Assembly: GCA_922989275.2 (NCBI GenBank)
Contig: OV277871.1
Location: 30,266,693 to 30,330,692, forward strand
DNA: 64,000 bases
Direction of reading: 5' to 3'
DNA from: Gari tellinella
Lineage: Eukaryota > Mollusca > Bivalvia > Cardiida > Psammobiidae
The notes beneath the pieces are model-generated. The model saw only the letters and a list, made by a program, of their open reading frames with translations. It was not told the DNA's origin and ran no database searches. Positions 60,301 to 64,000 of the stretch are shown piece after piece (positions within the stretch are counted from its first letter, which is position 1; each line of letters starts with the position of its first letter). Made by a program: the position numbers and the translations under genes.

Positions 60301-61173
60301 AAAACTATATATATACTTTATTAGAACACTGGGTCGTTGACTCGACAGACAAACATTTTTTTTCTCAATATAATTGCGGTCAAACCTCTAAAAACTGAAC
60401 CCTTTCGGACAGAGATAAATGTTCGGATAAGAAATTACCGGATAAGATAGGGATAGCAGACACGAAAATGAAGATGAATTAACAGTCGTATAATTAGGGA
60501 TCAAGGTTGAGTTTGAGACCGGTCTCAAGTATTTGATTGGTCAGATTTGAGCAACAGAAATCAAATATTTGGGAACGATATCAAACTTAACTCAAACGCT
60601 TTACCTTGGGACTAGGTTGTCGCTTAACACACGAGCCTTATGCATTGTTGTTGTGTTGCTTTAACCCTTTCACTCTCAATTACGCATTAAAACGCGTTTG
60701 CAAACAATTTGGGTCCTGATCAGACGCTTTTAGCGCGGTGCTTGATCAGGACCCAAACTGTTTGACACTCTTATCGATATCTATTAAGTCATACAACCTT
60801 GAATCAAACTTTGAAACGTGTTTTGCAGACACCAATACTGAATCAGACGACAATAAAGCGATGAGGGGGTAAACATCTCCCGAATAATTTGAGTATGAAA
60901 GGGTTAAGCCAACACCTGGCATATGAGCTAGGTTTATCTTATTGTTCAGAGACCGGTGGACAAGTAGAATAAATATTTTAGACCAAGAATGTGTCTGGTT
61001 TTCAAGGAGTCCGGTTTTCAAGGGTCCGGTTTTTTGAGTTTGTGCTGTATACCTGAAACAGTGTATTAACCAGATGATGCATGTACCTATATTGCATGGC
61101 TTTATTTTCAGTTGACATTAACGTAATAAAGGAAAGGATACACTCTGCTCGAGAGCAGAAACCAAACATGTAA
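39151..61173 (+). CDS. ROCO family protein (LRR-Roc-COR), MFHAS1-like
   Basis: A multi-domain GTPase scaffold. Coding exons: 39151-39321, 40362-41237, 41895-42464, 42947-43136, 43830-44068, 44980-45124, 54435-54615, 54835-54990, 55775-55907, 56709-56874, 57207-57374, 61112-61173; a possible 18-bp exon at 46932-46949 also keeps frame. They sum to 3,057 bp, or 1,018 residues plus stop, close to MFHAS1 (about 1,050). Domains are: LRRs at about residues 70-340, a Roc GTPase at 350-540 (P loop GAHDSGKT, switch II DFCG, base motif THAD), COR at about 600-840, then a C-terminal region with CPSC and CEEC. No kinase domain follows, unlike LRRK proteins. ROCO proteins act as cytoplasmic signalling GTPases, and MFHAS1 is linked to innate immune signalling in vertebrates. 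The start is uncertain: ATG 39151 is the first in frame, and ATG 39217 has the better context. Confidence 0.9.
39360..39592. mobile_element. family H element nested in D
   Basis: TTAA 39360-39363 to TTAA 39589-39592, read in reverse: it contains GAAACCTCAAATGGACAATT and ends ATGACTAGGGTTC. Hairpin at about 39472-39530. Confidence 0.7.
39589..39836. mobile_element. family B element nested in D, sharing a TTAA with H
   Basis: TTTATTCCTTCTCTGAAGAA body and a core-2 hairpin at about 39715-39787, ending AAGTAAAGGA-TTAA. Confidence 0.7.
39985..40065. mobile_element. core-2 remnant
   Basis: GTAGCTGAGCGCAGGCAGG and CGTATTCTGTTTTAATTTC are eroded arms of the B/C hairpin. Confidence 0.4.
40066..40285. 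mobile_element. family I element, 220 bp
   Basis: TTAA-CCCATTTGTGCCCAAG and GGGCATAAATGGG-TTAA ends. The hairpin at about 40105-40163 has a GCATTATGC loop. It ends 76 bp before ROCO exon 2. Confidence 0.82.
40362..41237 (+). CDS. ROCO exon 2 (leucine-rich repeats)
   Basis: It follows TTTTTTAG and ends before GTAAGTAA. The 292 residues hold about ten LRRs of the LxxLxLxxN type, for example LVELNLNNNKFTKIP and IKEMNISNNRISVLP. They end in the capping stretch PLTFPPAEVCECGLRSMMQF that leads into Roc. Confidence 0.95.
41356..41645. repeat. 145-bp tandem duplication in ROCO intron 2
   Basis: AATACTGTGAAGAGCCTGAA to TTGGAAATTGGTTAGAT occurs at 41356-41500 and 41501-41645 with a single noticed difference (GTAGTA against GTATTA). 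Confidence 0.95.
41895..42464 (+). CDS. ROCO exon 3 (Roc GTPase domain)
   Basis: It starts VLVLGAHDSGKTSFVQTL (P loop, Lys360/Thr361) after a GGCAG acceptor. Switch I lies in SAGIEVSE (about 382-389), switch II is WDFCGH (D463-G466), and the guanine-specificity motif is THAD (523-526). Between switch I and strand 3 there is a roughly 60-residue insert rich in Ser, Thr and Asn with no regular hydrophobic pattern. Confidence 0.95.
42465..42946 (+). other. ROCO intron 3
   Basis: AT-rich and free of the hairpin elements common elsewhere. Nothing else is seen. Confidence 0.5.
42947..43136 (+). CDS. ROCO exon 4 (Roc C-terminal helix)
   Basis: VKAKLQAHAERQRQLVQKRI through EVIVTSAAKNIG. A basic amphipathic helix is followed by a strand ending in TSAAKNIG, the usual G5-like end of Roc. 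CTACAG acceptor and GTGAGT donor, phase 1 out. Confidence 0.92.
43440..43775. mobile_element. family B remnant in ROCO intron 4
   Basis: AAGGCGCATTCTGCTTTTCT right arm only, then GAACTATTTACTTCAATGGA and GCGTAAAGAGGCGCATTC. Confidence 0.45.
43830..44068 (+). CDS. ROCO exon 5 (start of COR)
   Basis: FATVRASIELLCNDSKQFPN, then IPTFWLDVETYTEEK and MKHLLNKILQYLHETGK. The PxxW and LxYLHxxG pattern is typical of the COR domain start. The donor is GTAGCT, and a transposon begins at its sixth base. Confidence 0.93.
44074..44434. mobile_element. family G element overlapping the exon 5 donor region
   Basis: CAGTGTTCCCTCTCTACAAC at the left and AGAGGGAACACTG-TA at the right. The hairpin is near 44174-44238. 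Its first bases are donor position +6. Confidence 0.78.
44630..44850. mobile_element. family E element
   Basis: GGCCCGTTTCATAAACATTC start. The foldback CCTGTCTTGTGACATCTCTT and its complement has a loop of about 10 bp. Confidence 0.65.
44980..45124 (+). CDS. ROCO exon 6 (COR)
   Basis: IMWFANHSMLKNYVILRPAW, FFDVFRAIFRHDL and EDSFRTI. The VILRPAWFFDVFRAI stretch is the conserved COR "nPxWl" region. Phase 1 out, GTAAAT donor. The following intron is about 9.3 kb. Confidence 0.92.
45156..45406. mobile_element. family I element, 251 bp, 31 bp after the exon 6 donor
   Basis: TTAA-CCCATTCGCGCCCAGTGG start and TTGG-TTAA end. The hairpin at 45293-45359 is nearly perfect and reads GATTAGAAGCC/GGCTTCTAATC: the departure from GATCAGACGCC is present on both arms. 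Confidence 0.78.
45715..45945. mobile_element. family D remnant
   Basis: TTTAAACGAAATTGAATGTA body, a collapsed hairpin (GCAAACAGTTTGGAGCCTGG directly joined to CCAATCTGTTTGC) and a TATCCATTG-TA end. Confidence 0.5.
46208..46450. mobile_element. family F element, 243 bp
   Basis: GGGGCCCGTTTTACTAAAC inverted ends, then CTTACGCAAA. The central hairpin at about 46290-46362 reads AACAGCAAAAAGCCAGATCA, an F version of core 1 with a GCGCTTAAAGCGC loop. Confidence 0.85.
46490..46735. mobile_element. family E element
   Basis: CTGTCTTACGAAACGGCGTA and CATAAGACGGATG ends. The inner foldback is CTTGTGACATCTCTTTGGAA. Confidence 0.72.
46932..46949 (+). CDS. candidate 18-bp ROCO microexon
   Basis: TTTCAG precedes and GTATAG follows an 18-base open stretch that would add six residues (AFEDNT, frame preserved, phase 1 in and out) between FRTI and GITQAK. 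Including or skipping it leaves the protein in frame. It is supported only by splice-site sequence and phase. Confidence 0.35.
47025..47443. repeat. dispersed repeat with GTGAGCTACTGTGATCGC
   Basis: It starts TAGCTCACCTGGCAC and ends CCATGGCCCTCTTG, with no coding capacity seen. Similar motifs occur at 12050-12260. Confidence 0.5.
47671..48001. mobile_element. family D element with nested family A element
   Basis: D left ACAATGGAGAAGAAACTATTC runs into A at TTAA (47694-47697). A ends at TTAA 47903-47906, and D finishes with AACGGAAAAGAATACC and TTCTCCATTG-TA. Confidence 0.7.
47694..47906. mobile_element. family A variant, 213 bp
   Basis: TTAA-CCCTTATCCTGCTG and CAGCAGGATAAGGG-TTAA, with the full hairpin at 47731-47797. 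Confidence 0.85.
48022..48273. mobile_element. family B element, 252 bp
   Basis: TTAA at both ends. The core-2 hairpin at about 48071-48140 is mildly eroded. Confidence 0.75.
48274..48933. other. part of ROCO intron 6, no repeat recognised
   Basis: AT-rich DNA without hairpins, reading frames of note or known motifs. Confidence 0.4.
48934..49380. mobile_element. family A element carrying a family F element
   Basis: A left CACCCTTTCACTGCCAGTCG is broken by F at about 48967-49215 (CCAGGGGCCCGTTTTACT and its complement). A resumes with ACAAACAGCTTGACACTC and ends GAGAAAGGG-TTAA at 49377-49380. Confidence 0.7.
49785..49992. mobile_element. family E element
   Basis: GCGTCTTACGAAACGTCGTA and AATAAGACGGGTCCC ends. 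One foldback arm is shortened. Confidence 0.65.
49993..51050. other. part of ROCO intron 6, nothing recognised
   Basis: No hairpin element or coding match. A 110-codon minus-strand frame at 50614-50946 has no recognisable domain or splice context. Confidence 0.4.
51058..51830. repeat. 65-bp tandem array with an inverted outlier copy
   Basis: About six units of 63-66 bp run from 51449 to 51830, each with ATGGCTGAATGCATGAAAC and TTTGACGTGT. An inverted partial unit of about 38 bp lies at 51058-51095, and a family C element sits between. Confidence 0.85.
51125..51387. mobile_element. family C element with 6-bp target duplication ATGACT
   Basis: ATGACT at 51119-51124 and 51388-51393. The core-2 hairpin is at about 51194-51267. 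Confidence 0.88.
51985..52105. mobile_element. short relative of the element at 8232
   Basis: ATACTTCGAACTCGCGTTAG and GTGAGTTCGAAGTATC arms flank TTCGAACATACC. Confidence 0.55.
52421..52680. mobile_element. family A remnant followed by a core-2 remnant
   Basis: TTAA-CCTCTTTACTG start. The left core arm GCAAACAGTTTGGATCTTG ends in a short A-run. A reduced core-2 hairpin lies at about 52600-52665. Confidence 0.45.
52747..52815. mobile_element. family C left-end fragment
   Basis: CAGGGCTGTCATTTCTCTG then TATTCGGATTTTT. The right half is absent. Confidence 0.5.
53135..53360. mobile_element. family C element with 6-bp target duplication CTGTGG
   Basis: CTGTGG at 53129-53134 and 53361-53366. 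The core-2 hairpin is at about 53199-53270. Confidence 0.87.
53525..54140. repeat. degenerate satellite of about 27-30 bp with CTGCAG
   Basis: TTACTGCAGTATTTCATTAT-like units recur some 20 times with variable spacing and much substitution, just upstream of ROCO exon 7. Confidence 0.7.
54435..54615 (+). CDS. ROCO exon 7 (COR)
   Basis: GITQAKYDQMREEFLAEGVV, then DRDLLKCMLCHLLPLE and MLLDCLDLGYLVSKR. This is a helical COR segment (xxFxxxGvlxxdLL). CTTCAG acceptor, GTAAAT donor, phase 1 in and 2 out. Confidence 0.9.
54835..54990 (+). CDS. ROCO exon 8 (COR end)
   Basis: TRDGDYNLDPDTENMMSRKY, LLPWFRR and a charged helix to LAGVC. The YLLPWF motif corresponds to the "yliPs" strand of COR. Phase 2 in and out. 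Confidence 0.9.
55076..55190. mobile_element. family I element, right side decayed
   Basis: TTAA-CCCATGTGTGCCTAGC start. The hairpin at about 55121-55189 is nearly perfect (GTGCAGACTTAGACCAGACG). It lies 86 bp after ROCO exon 8. Confidence 0.65.
55349..55577. mobile_element. family C element with 6-bp target duplication GTTTTT
   Basis: Reverse orientation. GTTTTT at 55343-55348 and 55578-55583. The loop part of the core-2 hairpin is lost. Confidence 0.86.
55775..55907 (+). CDS. ROCO exon 9
   Basis: RFPKYMPPGLFEMLSVRAHR through ARHKDENLQ. The P-xGLFexL motif is the usual start of the ROCO region after COR. Phase 2 in, 0 out. Confidence 0.9.
55908..56480 (+). other. first part of ROCO intron 9
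   Basis: AT-rich, no element recognised. Confidence 0.4.
56483..56687. mobile_element. family A element ending 20 bp before exon 10
   Basis: CCCCTTCGCCGCTTTATTGT start and GTTAAAGGGG-TTAA end. The hairpin is at about 56592-56645. Its right end is close to or within the branch-point region of ROCO intron 9. Confidence 0.65.
56709..56874 (+). CDS. ROCO exon 10
   Basis: IVFRFYANEGGSGATIRFEM then WRILLPILMDFEELLHSYTG. Beta strands are followed by a helix, with no known catalytic motif. TTTCAG acceptor, GTACTA donor, phase 0 in, 1 out. Confidence 0.9.
56902..57101. mobile_element. A/B chimeric element
   Basis: The left half is family A (TTAA-CCCCTTCACTGCC, TGACGTCA at about 56920). At TCAAACAGTGTGG the sequence changes to the right half of family B (CATTCTGCTTTACTTTCAAC, GAAACAGGC). 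Confidence 0.7.
57207..57374 (+). CDS. ROCO exon 11 (CxxC...CxxC segment)
   Basis: VLVERLMECPSCQSLSFQGE through NCEECMEEIDTAFLVQPREK. Two CxxC pairs are separated by 22 residues, a spacing compatible with a small zinc ribbon (inferred). Acceptor AACAAG is weak but keeps frame; donor GTAATC, phase 1. Confidence 0.88.
57438..57600. mobile_element. family E remnant
   Basis: AACCCGTCTTACAACC start, with the ATATCTCTTAGGAATCG foldback and its complement. Confidence 0.55.
57950..58190. mobile_element. family D element, old
   Basis: CCATTTAAACAAAAAGAAAC body, truncated hairpin (GGAACCAGATCAGACACCGG) and TTCTCCACTG end. Confidence 0.5.
58250..58385. repeat. foldback sequence, E-like layout
   Basis: TGGTGTTACTACTCATTAGA and its complement flank a short loop. 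The outer CTTATTTCTGCATCAAATCC resembles family E layout but not its sequence. Confidence 0.6.
58677..58938. mobile_element. family D element, old
   Basis: ACAACGGAGAATGCGTCAGTC and AAAGAATGACGCTTTCTCC ends, with a worn hairpin between. Confidence 0.5.
59640..59870. mobile_element. family B remnant
   Basis: AACCAATTATTCCATAAATA start and an eroded core-2 hairpin near 59763-59825. Confidence 0.4.
60661..60907. mobile_element. family A element, 247 bp
   Basis: TTAA at 60661-60664 and 60904-60907, and the hairpin at about 60699-60761. It is longer than the 217-bp copies because of extra sequence near CATCTCCCGAATAATTTG. Confidence 0.7.
61112..61173 (+). CDS. ROCO terminal exon
   Basis: A TTTTCAG acceptor and phase-1 entry give VDINVIKERIHSAREQKPNM and a TAA stop. 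It lies 3.7 kb after exon 11. A rival acceptor near 57878 would end the protein after three residues. This one is preferred for its stronger tract and sensible helix. Confidence 0.65.
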
Positions 61174-61504
61174 ATATCACGTGATATATACCACGTGGTT
61201 AGTGTAAGTAACTTTCAGCGCATGCGCGCGTAGTACTACGTGCATTGGATCACACGCTAACATACGGATTTGTGTAACATGTTTTTTGTTGTAACATATT
61301 ACTTTTGATTCACATATGTAATTAGAAAGTTACCCTAATTTATCCCTTTGTTTTTATAGATGTGCTGTTTAGTTTGCAGTTTATAACACAGTATTTTATC
61401 GCCCCACAGTCCTCATTACATATTCTGTGTTTTAGGGTTTAACTCATTCAACTTTGAATGTTTAAATGGACAATTCCAGTTTCAATTTTAGTACATGCAC
61501 ATGT

Positions 61505-61708
61505 AAGTAAAACCTCTCTATTACGACCACTAAATTATGTTAATTATTAGGGTGTTTACGGTAGGTGACCGCTTAAAGCAGGGTGACAGTGAAACAGAAA
61601 GCTCCTTTAGGAGCTTTCTGTTTCACTGTCACCTTGCTTTAAGCTGTCACCTCTCTATTATATAATCAATTAGCCTTCGTTTTACTGGTCGTAATAGCGA
61701 GGTTTAGT
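61505..61708. mobile_element. foldback element with TAAAACCTCTCTATTACGAC ends
   Basis: The outer ends are inverted. The inner hairpin (GCAGGGTGACAGTGAAACAG and complement, 61571-61645) is a variant of core 2. Confidence 0.7.
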
Positions 61709-61823
61709 ATATGTCATTGTTGACTATTTCGGATTGTTGTTTCAAAATATTTTTAAATGACAATCCTGATCATAGACAGAAACACTATAATATGAAATCA
61801 CCATGTGACAGAAATGCTGTTTA

Positions 61824-62021
61824 TACAGTAAAACCTTTCTGTTACGACCACTAAAACAAAGGATAATTGATAGTATGAAACACGGGCGACAGCCTAAAGC
61901 AAGATTACAGTAAAACAGAAAGTAACTAATGGAGTTTTCCTTTTTATTGTCACCATGTTTGTTTCGGTCAACTCCTACTAACTAACACATTTAGTGGTCG
62001 TATTAAAGAGGTTTTACTGTA
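61824..62021. mobile_element. second copy of the TAAAACCT...TTACGACC element, 198 bp
   Basis: TA-CAGTAAAACCTTTCTGTTA and GAGGTTTTACTG-TA, with TA at both borders. The inner hairpin is degraded. Confidence 0.75.
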
Positions 62022-62196
62022 CATTGCGCATGGGTTTTCCCGTCACTATTGTCCAGATAAGTAAATGTTAAAATGCCTCAGATTGTTTTAAACTGCAAAC
62101 TACTGAACCTGTTCTATCTCACAATACTAAAAAGTAGCTTTACTTCTTAACCTAGCCAGACAAATAATTAATCACGTTTGCTTCTCCTATGTACAG

Positions 62197-62475
62197 GTTA
62201 ACCCATGTTAAGAGACCATTAAACATTAGAACCATCGGTATTCTTTTGAAAGGTAAAACATATAGCAACCATACCAACCTTGCACCACCGAGTAGAACGC
62301 AAAACATGGGGAGCGTCGATGTTGCACACGGGTTGTGGGTGTTTAAGCGGCAAAGAAATACACTCGGTGAAAATAAACCTTGAATGTTTATTCTTTTACA
62401 GAACTGCTAGATGTTTACCGCAAGGAAAGCAACAATCACATATCAATGGTTGCTGCATTCCGTGCGATATATTAA
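62197..62475 (+). CDS. tentative two-exon 3' end of an unidentified gene
   Basis: Exon 62197-62252 (56 bp, after CCTATGTACAG, before GTAAAAC) and exon 62402-62475 (after TTCTTTTACAG, to a TAA stop) join in frame. They encode LTHVKRPLNIRTIGILLKEL then LDVYRKESNNHISMVAAFRA and IY. The entry phase needs an upstream exon that I could not find. It could be chance, as no domain is recognised. Confidence 0.25.
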
Positions 62476-62635
62476 TAACAACTGGCAGTTCTGTTAAAGA
62501 CAAAATATTCGTTTTTACGTGAACAGAATACTGTACCACTTAAACATTTACACCCCGTGCGCCACATCACCGCTCCCCCATGTGTTGCATTCTACATTGT
62601 GTCTACTGCTAATGCACTGAGTTGTCGCTTTACTT

Positions 62636-62792
62636 GGTGACAAACAGTGGAAATGACAAACAGCGCAGACCCTGATCAGAGGACTCCCACAGGAGCCCGC
62701 TGATCAGGGAACTACACTGTTTGTATAAGACAAATACAGGTACAATGTTTGTTAATTACAAGTATACTCGCCGCTAGAGTTGAAAGTGTTAA
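62636..62792. mobile_element. family H element, reversed
   Basis: Hairpin GCGCAGACCCTGATCAGAGG at about 62662-62724, then AGTATACTCGCCGCTAGAG and a TTAA end at 62789-62792. Confidence 0.6.
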
Positions 62793-63147
62793 AACAATAT
62801 TAACTGTAGTGCAGATAGCAAAACGAACCGTTCAATGAATAACACTTTTTAGGGATGTACATGGTTGTTCTGAAATGGTCTTTTAAAATAGGTTTAAACT
62901 ATGACTTTATGCGTTGATCCTTTATACAGAATATAGTTACTAGAGTGTGAACACACAGATATAACATAGGAGAGTTTTCCCCGTCGACCTTCCTGGAAAT
63001 AACATGTTACATAGAGTGAAATAAACTGCGGGAAACTTTAGGCAAATGGCTACACATTGCTGTTGTTAACACTAATTCTAATGTATTAACCCATTGAAAT
63101 TAAGCAGCGGCAATATATGGCTTCAATAAATAATTTAAACGCAGATG

Positions 63148-63336
63148 CAGGGCTACCATAAGTTGGTCTTGAAACATCCTAAGATTTTCAATGTTTCAAT
63201 GTTTCAATCGCGATTCCTTAAAGCAGATTGAAAGTAAAACGGGATGCATTCTGCTGTACTTTCAGTTTACTTTAAGCTACCATCTGCTAGGATAAAAATC
63301 CGAAGATTTCGAAAAATCCGGATAAAGGCAGCCCTG
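63148..63336. mobile_element. family C element with 6-bp target duplication CAGATG
   Basis: CAGATG at 63142-63147 and 63337-63342. The ends are CAGGGCTACCATAAG and GGCAGCCCTG. The core-2 hairpin is shortened. Confidence 0.85.
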
Positions 63337-64000
63337 CAGATGAAACAACGAGTTTTGCGGTATGTCATCGGGGTTTACACTGCTTTCTTTTATTACCTAC
63401 ATACATTATATCTCCCAGCGATGTCCTGCTAATGCATTCAAAATAATGGTTGTTTTCAGTGTTTTAGAATGGTGGCTTCTTGAATCGTGTATTACGTTTG
63501 CATATGTCTTTAAATAAACGTGGCGGTACTGTGCTTGTTTAACAAGGAACCCAGACTTGGATCTATCGTAGACTTCCAAATAGAATAGTGTCTAACAGAC
63601 CATGTGTTGGTATACCAGTGATCAAGCAAATGAGCGGCTTTTTTACTATTATACATTTGTATTATTTATTGGAAAATGGCAAACAGTGCAGAATCTGATC
63701 AGAAGGCTCCTTAACTCTTAAAAAGTACACTGTTTTAGGACAAGAATACTTTTTACTAGAGCTTTTTTAACATTCCATTTGCCACCTTTTTGTAGCTGAT
63801 TTCCGTCACATTTTCAGGGGATTGCTTTTGCAAATACGCCCGATATTAGAATGGTTATTGTTTGATACTATGTTGTATCAGAAAATACAGCATGACTACT
63901 GGTGCGATATCAGACAATAATGTCACAATATAGCATGTTTTGAGACCGAGATGTTCGTTCGGTTTCAGAAACGTCCGGTATTTCAGAAGATTTATTTGCA
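63337..64000. other. end of window
   Basis: An H fragment lies near 63670-63770 (GGCAAACAGTGCAGAATCTG). No gene is recognised. Confidence 0.4.

Overview
The window looks like nuclear DNA of a lophotrochozoan animal, most likely a bivalve mollusc. Protein genes are split by spliceosomal introns with GT/AG borders, there are eukaryotic tRNA genes with internal A/B boxes and T-run terminators, and the intergenic and intronic DNA is packed with short foldback transposons and a TGACCTTGACCTTG satellite of a kind I associate with bivalve genomes. The species was not identified.

Layout. (1) About 4.5-9.35 kb: exons 2, 3 and 4 of a plus-strand beta-tubulin gene. The short first exon is not in the window and must lie upstream of base 1. 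(2) 9.35-39.1 kb: a gene-poor stretch made largely of miniature inverted-repeat elements, microsatellites and satellites. It holds four tRNA-Ile(AAT) genes (one inverted, three in tandem) and one tRNA-Leu(CAG). (3) 39.15-61.17 kb: a plus-strand gene of 12 or 13 exons encoding a ROCO protein of about 1,018 residues (leucine-rich repeats, Roc GTPase, COR, then a C-terminal CxxC...CxxC segment), closest in layout to MFHAS1. All junctions keep frame and the sum of exons is a multiple of three. (4) 61.2-64 kb: more repeats and a weakly supported pair of exons at 62.2-62.5 kb.

Repeats are the dominant feature. I sorted them by ends and target duplications. Family A (TTAA-CCCTTCACTGCC), B (TTAA-CCCTTTAC, with a second hairpin), H (TTAA, CCCTAGCGACGAGTATACTC) and I (TTAA-CCCATTTGTGCCC) all duplicate TTAA, like piggyBac. 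D (TA-CAGTGGAGAATCTG) and G (TA-CAGTGCTCCCTC) duplicate TA, like Tc1/mariner. C (CAGGGCTGCCAT) makes a 6-bp duplication in all seven copies with both ends. E and F have GGGCCCGT-type ends. Families with unrelated ends carry the same type of central hairpin: A, D, F, G, H and I share core 1 (outer arm GCAAACAG, middle GATCAGA), while B and C share core 2 (AAAGCAGGCTGAAAGTAAAG). Between families the arm bases change, but both arms change together. The elements are nested several deep, form chimeras, and sit within a few bases of two splice donors of the ROCO gene. This modular hairpin system is the most unusual thing in the window. All family assignments are by eye.
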